Source: Nemertoderma westbladi (taxonomy: Eukaryota; Xenacoelomorpha; Nemertodermatida; Nemertodermatidae). Taken from it: 38,412 nt of DNA. This document shows positions 1-10,329 of this stretch, in pieces. The stretch is from contig JAUCBJ010004106.1 in assembly GCA_032718475.1 (NCBI GenBank), forward strand, positions 1 through 38,412, given 5' to 3'. Each line of letters opens with the position of its first letter. Position 1 is the first letter of the stretch. A program made the position numbers and the translations under genes. Below the pieces are notes generated by a model, which was given only the letters and a program-made list of their open reading frames with translations, did no database searches and was not told the origin of the DNA.

Positions 1-1289
1 TGGGGCGCCTAATACATTGGAAAATATTTAAAAATGATATGATTACTATAAATGGCTGTTTAGTCCTCTCTGCGTCGGAAAAAAATGAAAAAAAAACAAG
101 TAACCAGCACTTTTCAGTTAGAACACAAAATTTTTAATTCACTTATACGATGCTATAAATTCACATTTTCAGGCTTTCTACGGCGCTGATTCTAATAGAA
201 TACATTTCTAAAATGTCCCATCATTGCTACTTGTATTTTTCGACGTAATTTGGCAAATTTTGGTGCTAGGACCAAATTTCGTACCCATCACCAAAAAGTA
301 CAAGTTTTCGATGTCCAGTGCTGTTTTTATTGATTCCATCGGATTCAGGACCCTCATAAACCCGTATAACGCAATAAACAAGATGATACTATCTACTGAT
401 CAATTTGCTTATTTTCCAAAATTTGGTGCTGGCACAACAATTTTCACCCACCGGCGAAAAATCCAAGTTTGAAAACTCTCATGAAATTTTTACTGATTCC
501 ATTGAATTCAGAACCCTCACAAACCCGTATAACGCAAGAAACAAGGTGACTCAATCAATGTATATATTTGATGGTTTTCAAAATTTGGTGCTAGCACCAC
601 ATTTTGCACCCACTTCCGAAAAATACAAGTTTGAGATGCCTAGATCGAAAATTATATATTCCATTCATTTCAGAATAGCCATAAACCTCTAAAACGCAAG
701 AAATAAATTGTCACAAACAATTTTATCAATTGAATGGATTTTCAAAATTTTGTGCTAGCACCAAAATTTGCACCCACCACCGAAAAATACAAGTTTGATA
801 CGCTTGGTGCAACTCGTATATATTTCATCGAAACCAGAACCCCAAAAAACCCCAAATGCGTAAAAAACAAGTTTCACACAATCAATTTACAAAATTGACA
901 TATTTCAAAATTTGGTGCTGGCACCAAAAATTGTCACCCGCCGAAAAAAACAAGTTTGAAATTTCTAAATCAATTTATATGAATTCCATCCAATTTCTAA
1001 CACCAAAAAACCGGTGTAAATCAATAATAGAGATGTTACAATTCATATTTAATGAAATGTAATTTTCAAAAAACGTCTCAAAAAAAGTGCCAAAAGTAGG
1101 GTTAAAAAATGGTGCTATAACTCGAAAACTACCCAATATTTTTGAAAACGGTTTTAACTACTAGGAAGACAATAGATTTTTAGGAAAAGTCATAAAATTT
1201 CAGATTCCCAACTGCGTTTGTTTCAGAATTATAATAAAAAAACCACGGGGAGGGTCATATTGACCCCCCCCCCCCCGGGTTTAATAGGG
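1..1289 (-). mobile_element. piggyBac-like non-autonomous element, copy A (cut by window edge)
   Basis: The right end reads CCCGGGTTTAATAGGG followed by TTAA (1290-1293), the reverse complement of the left end of copy B at 15796. TTAA targets and CCCT termini are typical of piggyBac. The interior is a tandem array of about 162-bp units recognisable by the recurring word CCCGTATAACGCAA (near 361 and 524, with degenerate versions near 686 and 850) and by AAATTTGGTGCTAGCACC. A C-run sits at about 1263-1276 just inside the end. The short open frames here are translations of the repeat, not genes. No transposase is seen, so the copy would depend on a partner in trans. The other end lies outside the window. 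Confidence 0.7.
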
Positions 1290-1293
1290 TTAA
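1290..1293. other. TTAA target site flanking copy A
   Basis: TTAA directly abuts the AATAGGG terminus of the piggyBac-like element. The matching copy on the far side is outside the window, so duplication cannot be confirmed here. It is confirmed for copy B. Confidence 0.55.
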
Positions 1294-1464
1294 GGAAGTA
1301 CGTAATTAACATACCGTTGCAGATTATGTAATAGTGATATATTGTTACAGGACAAACAGATGGGAAAAGGTGAAAGTATAATATCTAGTTGTTTAGTAGG
1401 GATATTGGTTTTGGGTTGTTGATGAAACTTTTCCTGTTAAGGCAAAATAATTTTTTGTTTGTCG

Positions 1465-1610
1465 AATTATTAAATTAATAATTGCTAACAACATTTATTT
1501 AATAATTAAATTAATAATTGCTAATAACATTTATTTAATAATTAAATTAATAATTGCTAATAACATTTTTATTTAATAATTAAATTAATAATTGCTAATA
1601 ACCTTTATTT
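1465..1610. repeat. AT-rich tandem repeat, four units of about 36 bp
   Basis: Four head-to-tail copies of a unit built on TTAAATTAATAATTGCTAA followed by a run ending ACATTTATTT, starting near 1465, 1501, 1537 and 1575. The third unit is two bases longer. The near-identity of the units suggests recent expansion. No coding potential. Confidence 0.85.
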
Positions 1611-1723
1611 AAAAGAGATATCCTTCCCTATAAATCTCTCTCTATTTCTCTTTTTCCCAATTCCCCACACGACTGCTTCTCAGTTGAGCGAATTCTACAC
1701 AGAGCGAAAATCAGAGTGAAAAA

Positions 1724-1955
1724 TCAATACCTAATGGGGCTCGAACCCGGCACCTAGGTTTCAAACTTTTGGTTATCTTCAGCCGGGTGTATGCGTCCTA
1801 AAATAACTGAGCTACCAGGACGGATGAAGAATTAGCTATGGAGTGGGATATCACACTTAGTCCAAACCACTCAAAGGAAAGTGCAACGTTATTCCTGTAA
1901 GTTTGAAACCTAGGAACCGGATTCGAGCCCCTATAGGGTTGGTTGATATTTTTCA
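1724..1955. repeat. Inverted repeat with tRNA-like B boxes in both arms
   Basis: The left arm (from GTGAAAAATCAA) and right arm (to GATATTTTTCAC) are about 50-bp imperfect inverted copies. Each carries a pol III B-box-like core: GGTTCGAGCCCC on the minus strand in the left arm and GGATTCGAGCCCC on the plus strand in the right arm. On the minus strand, about 1745-1830, the sequence also has a TGGTAGCTCAGTT block, which is A-box-like. The left part therefore resembles a tRNA-derived SINE head or tRNA pseudogene. I cannot fold a good cloverleaf, so I do not call a tRNA gene. Confidence 0.5.
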
Positions 1956-2439
1956 CTATGGAGAGCATTATCATCATATTGCCCTAATAAATTATATTCT
2001 TAATTCACCGCCACCCACCCTACAACAATTAATTTATTATTATTAATAATAAAGTTAATATAAACAAGCGCGAAATCGCTCAAAGGTCCGCGCTAACTAA
2101 CGCACGAAGTGTCTCATTGAATGAGTGGCTTACTAACAATCTTACTACCAAAAAAATCACCACCCGAAAGTGGGATTGAACTCTTAGAGATTCCAAGTCC
2201 AACGCTGACTGTTCGCGGTATTTCAATTTTTATTAACGCGAGTTGAATATTTTTTGGATTTATTTGAAATGAATATTCCAATATCAATACTGGGTGCGGG
2301 AACATGGAATTTGGGCACATTCAATGGACTGGGGGCGATTTACGGGTGAATATTGGGGCACTTACGGGGTACGGGACTCATGTCAGATATTTAAGGGCCA
2401 GGGGTGGGAGGCAAAGTTAAGCAGTACTCAGGTTTGCCT

Positions 2440-3250
2440 GAATACTATTAGGCCTAGCCAACTTCCTGCTGCCTGTAGATTTGGTAACTCGCTAGGCCTA
2501 GGGACAAGGGCTGCCCTTAGCGGTCCCTGGCCAACAGCAGTTATTACTAGCCTGAATAAGGACTCGGAAAGTCTGCTGCTTGTGTCAGGGATTTGCGACG
2601 GGAACCGACAGACAGATCCTTAGCGGTCCCTGGTCACCGGCAGTTATTACGAGCCTGAATAAGGACTCGGAACGCTTGCCTACTACGCCAGGGACTTGCG
2701 ACGGGTCGACCGACTAATGGAGGAAGGGTTCGACGAGGACTGCCTTCCTGGAGTGGGTTCCACGGCCGGCGTTAGTACGAGCCTGAATAAGGACTCGGAA
2801 AACTACCAACCGCTGGGACTCACGACGGGCTGACAGACCCCTTGCCAAGCCATACCGCTTTCCTGATGACCGATCCCTTCGGGGTTCGGGAAGGGTGGGA
2901 CGGACACGCAATGGGGTCGAAAGACAAAGGATCGGACTCCACTGGCCTACCGACTGTTCGGAGCAGCTTCGCGGCTACCGAAGCGACTACGAGCCTGAAA
3001 AGGATTCGGAAAGCTTAGGTGGTTGGGTCCCTGTGATGAACCGATGGACCCCTAGCCAAGCCGTACTGCTTTACTGATGACCGATCCCTTCGGGGTTCGG
3101 GAAGGGTGGGACGGACACGCAAACGGGTCCACCGACTCGACAGACCCCTAGCCAAGCCGTACCGCTTTCCTGATGACCGATCCCTTCAGGGTTCGGGAAG
3201 GGTGGGACAGACACGCAACAGGGTCGACCGACACCGACACTACGGTACCG
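2440..3250. repeat. GC-rich complex tandem repeat / satellite-like block
   Basis: Direct repeats of two modules. One contains GCCTGAATAAGGACTCGGAA (near 2549, 2649, 2780 and a variant near 2988), with the block CTTAGCGGTCCCTGG...GACGG repeated at about 100-bp spacing. The other contains GACCGATCCCTTCGGGGTTC followed by GGGAAGGGTGGGAC, near 2868, 3078 and 3173. GC content is much higher than in the flanks. Open frames across it are repeat translations. I could not assign it to rDNA spacer or to a known satellite. Confidence 0.7.
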
Positions 3251-3299
3251 AGACTAGGACCGAAGGAAAATGGGGAACATTAGTTAGGTTAAAATCTAA

Positions 3300-3870
3300 A
3301 GCAAACAGTGGGTAATTAAATATTGTACTGTAGGAATTTATATTGTCGCACATTATTGTGAATATTTGGTGTATTTGATGTGGGGAAGCCCAACTTATTC
3401 TCAATCAAGATTCAATGTTGACCAAGATTCAACTGTAGGAAAGTTACATTAAAAGATTATATCCAACCAATGCAACATTTTCTCAACCGCAATCTTGCAT
3501 TTAAGAAAGTACTCCTTATCCACTCCCAATATCCGGTGACTGGCCGGAATTCTGTGGTTTAAAAGTTCCGCCTCCAGCATCGGCGTTTTCCCCCATGGTG
3601 TCGGGAATAACGGCAACACTGACCTAATAATAAGACTATACAATTGCCAATACAACGACAAACAATTGACGACTGGTGTGAAAAAAGTGCAAAGCTCTAC
3701 TGAAAAGGTAAAATAGAAAAAGATTATGTGAAATGAAAATTGCAACTTTCACATTTTATTTTTAAAATTTCAAAAAATTATAGCTAGTAAAAAATACTAG
3801 CTACCATGAAAAAATATATCTACTAATGTTCTAGAACATTCAACAATCCAAAAAGCACTAAACAGTTGCT
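3300..3870. other. No gene recognised
   Basis: AT-rich sequence without a convincing coding frame, splice structure or repeat. The longest open frame (minus strand, 3449-3745) has no recognisable domain and begins in low-complexity sequence. Confidence 0.5.
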
Positions 3871-3874
3871 ATCT

Positions 3875-4112
3875 GGAACCGGACAATTCGGTCCCGGACA
3901 ATTCGGTTCTAGGACAATTCGGTACTAGGACAATTCGGTCCCGAACAATTCGTTGACTAGGACAGGACTTATGACTATTGACTAATAGGACTAGGACAAC
4001 TACATGTAGGACAATTCTATATATTTAGTGTTTTGGGACCAAATTGTCCGGAACCGAATTGTCCGCACCGAATTCTCCGGGACCGAATTGTGCGGGACCG
4101 AATTGTCCTACA
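3875..4112. repeat. Inverted pair of short tandem arrays (GGACAATTCGGT)n
   Basis: The left side has about five tandem copies of a roughly 17-bp unit GGACAATTCGGTNCC (3875-3965). The right side has about five copies of its reverse complement, GGNACCGAATTGTCC (4034-4112). They are separated by about 70 bp. The unit itself is partly palindromic, so the locus could form a long foldback. No coding content. Confidence 0.8.
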
Positions 4113-4114
4113 TT

Positions 4115-5570
4115 CAAAATTTGCTTGTCTCTGAAATCCTTTGTGGGCATTTTAGAGCGGTAATTTAAGAGAATTTTAAATTTAGTGCTAAAAACAGTAC
4201 TTTTTGGGACTGTTTGTGTATAAAATCGGCCTTTGTTTTTTTTTTCTCGTAAAATTTAAGTCAAAATTGCTCAATAGCATTGGATGCAACCATGAAATGA
4301 ACCGGATTACAAATTTGAACTCAATAAATTCAAAACTGTTCAAGAAGTATTCGTTGTGACAAAAAGGGGCCTTTTGCAGCCATTTTCGCGTGACATTTTG
4401 GGGCTTTTAAAAAAAAATGGATTAACCATAACCATTCCTAAATAACAACCAGACAATGCTTGGAAGCACTAAGCTCAATTTTCACTCAACTTTAAGCCGT
4501 GGAAACATCACATTTTTATATTGTAAATGATGGTTAGTTAAACATTTTCGACCAATATTCAGTGTGAAATACATCGCGATATTAGGAGCAATTCATCGTT
4601 TGACCAAATTATCTCTCGAAATATCTAGGATTTGCGGATTTATTAGGTTTATTAGGATTTACTAGATTTATTGCGGGTTTCATAGACGCATTGTGCACCA
4701 ACTAAAACCGACTCGAAATAAGTGAGTGGTACTCACTTCTAGTTTTGCCGGATTAGGATTCATTTAGTGGATTTAAAATATTTAAATTTATTTTATTTAG
4801 TACATAAGTTAGATTGAAAAGAAATCTGTCATTATCATTTTTTGTTGTGTAAGACTACATTGTTTCATGTTCTGTCCTTAGTAACTGTTACTGTAGTAAC
4901 TGTTATTCCTGGAGACCGTGGCTTAGGGGTAGTCTACATGTGGACCCGTTGGTAAAAAGTTATTATTATTATCTTCTGTAAGTAATAATTATTTTTTCCT
5001 AAAATTACACCAAAAGACATCAATCTACTGTATATTTAGGTGCGACTGACATTCTGACAGATTCTGAGCTTCTGAGAAATAATGTGTGACTTTGATTGAT
5101 TGTGATATAATTTTGAAAACATATCAGTAAACAATGAATTAGACACAAAAATTACTATAAAAACGCATTTTGCCATCCCTTGTGACTACTGAAATCGTGA
5201 ATGATTTCAGATAAATCGAATTGATAAATTACTATTCATTCAAATTAACATTTTTGCTAACGTTTTCCTTTGAACATTACACTTTAAACATTTTTCTTAA
5301 ACACTTTAAACAGTATTTTAAACATTCTATGGGACATTGTGTATATCTCGGCGCGGCTTTAAGTAATTTAATTATACAAAAAATAAAGTAACAAAATAAA
5401 ATTTACTTCCGCAAGAATCAGCGCTGTGATTAAAATAATTAAAATATTATTAAAAATACAATAATACGATACTATTATGAGCGCTTAATACACTCATAAT
5501 TAACGTACCAATCCAATGCACTATCATTGTTAAAATTGGATGGAAAGCAGCCAAGTCAGATAACCAATAT
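4115..5570. other. Unrecognised AT-rich stretch
   Basis: No supported gene. Small-scale patterns only: a TTTATTAGGTTTATTAGGAT-type near-repeat around 4640-4680, and GTGGCTTAGGGGTAG near 4918 that looks like a tRNA-type A box but has no B box at a suitable distance. Confidence 0.45.
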
Positions 5571-5571
5571 T

Positions 5572-5610
5572 ATCAACTCACCTGCATCCTATTGGTGAAG
5601 GTGAGTTGAT
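5572..5610. repeat. Perfect 12-bp-stem hairpin
   Basis: ATCAACTCACCT and AGGTGAGTTGAT flank a 15-base loop. It lies about 390 bp upstream of the fibrinogen-domain exon. It could be the remnant of a small foldback element; function unknown. Confidence 0.55.
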
Positions 5611-5995
5611 TTCTTCCCCCTCCTGGCTATCTGCATAGTAACCGAGTCGAGGTATATTAAATGCAACTCCTTGCTTATCCCACCCACTACTGGTTCACCC
5701 CAAGTTTAATATTTACATGTTCTGGAATGAATATTTACGAGGTTGGCTTCTGCTATACATTGCCTACCATTTAAGAGCCCTCTAGTTTATTTAAATGGCA
5801 TTCTCTAATCAGGCAAGGTCTATCTGTCTATTAATGGTGCTATATGTGAGATAAAAATATTTATTGAACAGCCAGAAATTAATAAATAAATTAGGTTGTT
5901 TTATCAGTGAGATAATAATACTGTAACTTACAGTGTGTGCTTATGTCCTAAGATTTACATGAAATTAAATATAAATAAAGTTATTTTTTAAACAG

Positions 5996-6664
5996 GGTCA
6001 ACAAATACAAGAACAGGTTGCAGCGTTGGAAGAACTGATAAAAGAACAGTTTACAGAGTTGAAAAAACAGAATACAGAGTTGAAAGACCAGTTTACAGTG
6101 TTAAAACTATATAATTATAAGCAAATAGTAATAGCGCCTATCCTAAAGCTAAAGCATAATAATAGTGATGGAGTAATGATTCAGCAAAGAGTTGATGGAT
6201 CTGTTGACTTCTATCGAAACTGGGATGAATATGTTAGAGGATTTGGTGACCCGAAAACAAACTTCTGGTTGGGGTTAGAGACGATCCACGAGCTGAGTTA
6301 CAGCGGGGTGAAATTGAGAGTCGATTTGTGGTACAACAACAAACACCTATACGCGGAATACAACAACTTCTCTATCAGATCAGCTTCAACTAATTACACC
6401 CTACATGTATCCGGTTACCATGGTACTGCTGGTGACGGATTGGAGAGGCACAACGGTCTCCCATTCTCTACCAAGGACCGAGATAACGACCCCGCTAACT
6501 CGCGCAACTGCGCCATAGAACGTACTGGGGCGTGGTGGTATAAGAACTGCGCGGACAGTAACTTGAACGGAGAATATGGTGGGGAGTGGGCGAAAGGACC
6601 TTATTGGTTTGATTTTACTTTAATGATTTCGGCTTCTCGAGTTGAAATGAAGATTTGGATTTAG
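5996..6664 (+). CDS. Terminal exon: coiled coil plus partial fibrinogen C-terminal domain
   Basis: A splice acceptor (TTTTTTAAACAG, ending 5995) opens a phase-0 frame to the stop at 6664. The first 35 or so residues are a heptad-rich Gln/Glu/Leu coiled coil. The rest matches the fibrinogen-related domain: QQRVDGSVDFYRNW, YVRGFGDP, FWLG, the calcium-loop region FSTKDRDNDP, and NCA...GAWWYKNCADSNLNGEY with both late cysteines. In the family this domain is a secreted lectin-like or scaffold module (ficolin, tenascin, FREP and angiopoietin types). The first 35-40 residues of the usual domain, including the early cysteine pair and the GGW of GGWTV, are missing, and the C-terminus ends KIWI rather than KIR-x. 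It may be spliced to upstream exons outside the window, or be a decayed or divergent copy. This is the most credible host gene here. Confidence 0.75.
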   Translation, partial: GQQIQEQVAALEELIKEQFTELKKQNTELKDQFTVLKLYNYKQIVIAPILKLKHNNSDGVMIQQRVDGSVDFYRNWDEYVRGFGDPKTNFWLGLETIHELSYSGVKLRVDLWYNNKHLYAEYNNFSIRSASTNYTLHVSGYHGTAGDGLERHNGLPFSTKDRDNDPANSRNCAIERTGAWWYKNCADSNLNGEYGGEWAKGPYWFDFTLMISASRVEMKIWI

Positions 6665-6889
6665 TAAAACTGTAAGTTTTATATAAAATTACTAAATAAT
6701 TTCAATAGTTCGCGTTGGAAACTAACTTTTACATTTAATTATTAAAAATATTAATAATATTTATATAATATAAAAAATTAATTATAAAAAATAATAATAC
6801 AGTATATAATAATAATAAATTTTAATATATAATATTATAAATACTATAATATAAATGTAATATATATATTATAAACAATAATAATAGAA

Positions 6890-6895
6890 AATAAA
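6890..6895 (+). terminator. Candidate polyadenylation signal AATAAA
   Basis: AATAAA lies about 225 bp after the fibrinogen-domain stop codon, in a very AT-rich 3' region (6740-6900). Placement suits a 3' UTR, but AT richness makes chance occurrence likely. Confidence 0.35.
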
Positions 6896-7063
6896 GAATA
6901 TTGAATTAACATAAAATTATTGCTCTATTCGAGTGCAAAATCTCGAATGTTGAAACACCTTGGGTACATTTACACAATGGAAACTGATGTGAATTTGAAT
7001 TATAAGAAAAGAGATAAGACAATACAGTACATTATAAAATACAATACATAAAAAGAAAGCTAT

Positions 7064-7440
7064 GGGGGGGGGGGGGGGGGTGTAAGTACCGTCGGGTAGA
7101 GGGTGGGGGTGGGGGTTAAGCACTGGTTGACGCTACATACTGTGGACGTAAGTGCCATACAATACCCACGTTCTGGGGACCTTTCGTCCCCAGAACGTTC
7201 GGACTGGAAATTCGAAATCTTCATTGCCAAATTAGTCTTAATATGAAATTTCACCGCATTTAGGATCAGTCCCCACTTTGTTTGTGTTAAGCCGCACTCG
7301 TATGTGTTCGGTGTGTATGGGGTGTAAATATTGATGTCCCCACTACTAACGCAGTGATAATTATACACACATTATCTACGTCATTTTGTGACGTCACAAT
7401 GTCCCCAGTGAGCTTAATTTTTACGACCCCGGTTTGTGGT
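7064..7440. repeat. Unclassified repeat-like block with poly-G, GTCCCC motifs and a hairpin
   Basis: Starts with a pure G run (about 7064-7080). GTCCCC recurs near 7187, 7270, 7337 and 7400. Within it, CGTTCTGGGGAC (7169-7180) pairs perfectly with GTCCCCAGAACG (7186-7197) around a 5-base loop. Open frames on the minus strand are proline-rich translations of low-complexity sequence. I believe this is an interspersed repeat but cannot name it. Confidence 0.45.
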
Positions 7441-7740
7441 TGAAATTAAGTATGTTATGTGTCATGTTCAATTATTTAAGGATTAGTTAGTCAGGTCTGT
7501 CTTTGAGACAATGCAGCTCAGGCAATCCCTAGATAACGTTTTTTTTATTATTTTTATACTCTCGTAAATAATTGTAAAAGTTAATATTTCCTTATGAGTT
7601 ACCTAAGCCCCCATTGTGGTGCAACTTTCCTCAGTTACTATAACAATGGATTTTCACTTAGTCGATAGTGCTAAACAATCCCGCATGCACTATGCATACA
7701 GTACAAGCATGTAGCAATTTTTTTAAAATATATGTGGACA

Positions 7741-7771
7741 ACTACTACTACTAACTACTACTACTACTACT
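7741..7771. repeat. (ACT)n microsatellite at a LINE 3' end
   Basis: An ACTACTACT run immediately follows, on the minus strand, the stop codon of the LINE reverse-transcriptase tail. Several non-LTR families end in short microsatellites instead of poly-A, and this position fits such a 3' tail. Confidence 0.65.
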
Positions 7772-8442
7772 AAGTCGAGCGAACTCGGACAGTGGAAATG
7801 AGATCCTTCCAGGCTTCCCGATTCTCCATAGTTGTCGCAATTTCGTTTCTCCCAAGTTCAGTATCCCTTTCAAGTTGATCTATATATGTTATGGCCGGTC
7901 GTCCACGACTACGCTTTCCATGAGTTGGTTGCCAGAAAAGTAGATCTGGTATGACCTCGTCTTTACTTCGCCAACAGTGCCCACTGAATCTTAATCTGCG
8001 TTCATGGATGGTGGTTGATACATGTGGTATTGTACCATAAAGCTCGGCGTTTGTCATGTGTTGTCTCCAGCTGATGTTTAGGGCTGCCCTTATTAGTCTT
8101 GTGTAGCAACCATCAATTCGGTGTTTGGGTGATATCGCCAGTGTCTAGGTCTCAATAAAATCAAAATACACTTTCCACTGTAGCTCGAAAGAACTTAGTC
8201 TTCAGGTGCCTGGAGAGATCTGATTTCCAGATGGTATCCATTTTTGATAGAGCTACCCAAGCCTTTGCTTTCCTAACTTCTATGTCCTTTTTGCTACTCT
8301 CTATCCATGATCCAAGGTACTGGAAGTCATCGACCATCCTTAGTTGTTTATTATCAATGGTTGTCAAGTTTCCATCAACATTAAAGGTCATGAATTCGGT
8401 CTTGGTAGCATTTATGGGCAATCCAACCTTCTGGTATTCCAT
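7770..8442 (-). pseudogene. LINE reverse transcriptase, C-terminal fragment
   Basis: Two open pieces in different frames (8442-8161, then 8057-7770) encode the region after the RT catalytic core. Landmarks are KTEFMTFN, VDDFQYLGSWI and KAWVAL, then RLRFSGHCWR and LLFWQPTHGKRSRGRP. This order matches the thumb and C-terminal region of the LINE-B copies here but is clearly diverged from them. A frameshift lies between the pieces near 8060-8160. The 3' end is the (ACT)n run at 7741-7771. Confidence 0.8.
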
Positions 8443-8654
8443 TAGCTCTTAGTATTTCAAGCATTCTTTATTGTAGTTCTTCATTAAATATCACCAACTA
8501 CCCTTATTGGTGCATTTGACTTATTTAGGAGTTATTGGTTAGTACATTGTCCGCAAAGTAGTTGAGATAACTTTATTGTTGAGGTATATAAGATGACTAG
8601 TTGAGAAAAGAAGTCAGAAAATAATATACATCGCAAACCACAAAACCACTATCG

Positions 8655-9030
8655 GCTATGAGGCGCCCCTTTGTACAACTTTTCCGACCAGATACCTCAT
8701 TTACAGTTTGCCAGGTAAGTCTTGATTGTTACTGTATGTCAGCAATTGTAATTGCTTCAATTGTATCCTGTATATACTTTTCCTGCCTGATGTTGTAGGC
8801 CAATTTAAGATCGCCCTTTGCATTCTCAACCTTGTTAGTGTTGTCGGTTGTTGGTTGTTGGGTTTTTACTTTGTAGCCTATCTTAAGATCTTCTCTCTTA
8901 CAAGTAACCTCAGAGTTTTGCCATGGCACATACTGTTTTCGTTTGGGTTTCTGAGGGATATGCCTCTTAACTGATTCCTTGTGGGCTTTTATTATATTGT
9001 GGTATATTGAATTGGTGGACTGTCCTTTAC
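8655..9030 (-). pseudogene. LINE-A fragment: linker between endonuclease and reverse transcriptase
   Basis: The minus-strand frame encodes IKAHKESVKRHIPQKPK, LKLAYNIRQEKYIQD and then VSGRKSC, matching the LINE-A copy at 14280-14650 with short gaps. It joins the poly-G repeat (9027-9245) on one side and unrelated sequence near 8655 on the other, so it is truncated at both ends. Confidence 0.75.
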
Positions 9031-9245
9031 GCACATCTGGGGACATTGGTTTTTGTATAGATGAGATAGGCTCTACGTGCACCATGTCCTGGAATATAGT
9101 GTCGTTATTCAGGCACCTGCCCCCCCCCCCCCCCCAGGGTTTTTTCTAATTATGTTAGTGAAATTTATAAATGAATCTTATTTAGAATTTGGTCACATAG
9201 AGACTGACCAATTTGCGCGGCAAGGTTTCAAACTTTACATGCATT
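9027..9245 (-). repeat. Poly-G repeat family, copy 1
   Basis: Reverse-complement copy of the blocks at 13790 and 18690. Landmarks on the minus strand are GCATGTAAAGTTT, CTCTATGTGACCAA, a long G run (C run at about 9120-9135 on the plus strand), then CCAGGACATGGTGCACGTAG and CCAATGTCCCCAGATGTGCG. On its 3' side it is fused directly to LINE-A coding sequence, which suggests it is a non-coding or 5' part of a LINE-A-related element or a repeat inserted into one. Confidence 0.7.
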
Positions 9246-9299
9246 TTACTCAGAATTTTATATGTTTGTATGTAGTCTACATTTGTGTAAACTCATAAA

Positions 9300-10020
9300 C
9301 TGACTTCGTAAATAACCAGTTATGTGCAATATACGATCATTTATTTTATTTTAGATTTTAAGTATTTTTAATATGAAAATAATGTTTTTGTAAAAATTAA
9401 TAATTATAAATTCCGTCGGATATTTAAAAAAGAAACAAATCGGTTCGTACGGTAAATAAATCGTTATAAAACTTAAGGGATGTTACCCTTCAAAGCGATC
9501 ATACTTAGTAACCAGCAACGTTGGCATTCAGATTCACCTCGGCAGGCAGTTCAGCTCGTGTTGTGGGTCCGTCGTTAGTATCAAAGGCAGTGACACGTTT
9601 ACTTTCTGTACTACATAGGGTGGAAACTATAGGGCCTACTCTTGTAATTTGATATAACCGGACCTGTAATATAGTCTGCCAGTATACTATAATAGGCCTA
9701 CCTCGTAATATTAATTTTATTGATAATATCAATAATCAATGCCTCGTGAAAAATAATAGGCATCCAAGACACGTTCGTGGGGCCTTCGCGCAGCACGAGG
9801 CCCAGTTATTAGATACAAATTAAAATTGTGCGACTGTATCACAAAATCAGGTTATGAGAAATTTACCCACACCACCAATCAATCAAAGAAAGGGGGACAG
9901 TACGTGTTCACCCCTTTTAATCTCCCCACCCCCCCCCCCCCCCTTCCCAACCACCAATACATAACCGCGACATCTACCACCCACGGAAGGGTAGCACGAA
10001 CTTATTTCCAATCGCACGTT
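9300..10020. other. No gene recognised; contains a C run
   Basis: Non-coding sequence with a pure C run near 9928-9942. The open frame translated through it is not supported by domain content. CCTCGTG-type words near 9744-9800 have no clear repeat partner. Confidence 0.4.
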
Positions 10021-10023
10021 AAA

Positions 10024-10325
10024 TATGCAAAGCCAGGTGGTTTATAGGAATATAATAAACGCAGTACTCGTTTTCATTATAAGCCTCTTTGCGTTCGTCC
10101 TGTTTTGTATTTAAATATATTTCTTAAACGCAGGCTAGGACGATCTTTATAATAATAATAACTAGGGATGCGATCAATATGTGAAGCCAGGTGGTTTATA
10201 TAACAATTTAGTCAACGCAGTACTCGTCTTCATTATATGCCTCGTTGCGCTCGTCGCTTGTCCTGTTTTGTCATAAAATATTTTTCCTAAACGCAGACTG
10301 ACGATCTTTATACAGTTATAACTAT
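10024..10325. repeat. Tandem duplication, about 154-bp period, two units
   Basis: AGCCAGGTGGTTTATA occurs at 10031 and 10185, followed in both units by AACGCAGTACTCGT, TTCATTATA, GCCTC, GTCCTGTTTTGT, AAACGCAG and ACGATCTTTATA. The units differ by scattered substitutions and small indels, so the duplication is not recent. Confidence 0.8.
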
Positions 10326-10329
10326 GCGA

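Noticed and set aside
4910-4945. tRNA-like GTGGCTTAGGGGTAG
   Set aside because: Resembles an A box, but no B box or cloverleaf follows.
6917-7368. Proline/threonine-rich minus-strand ORFs
   Set aside because: They translate a G run and low-complexity repeats; two overlapping frames give equally poor proteins.
10024-10325. Member of the 162-bp array group
   Set aside because: Period is about 154 bp and the sequence shares no words with the E2 or piggyBac-like units.
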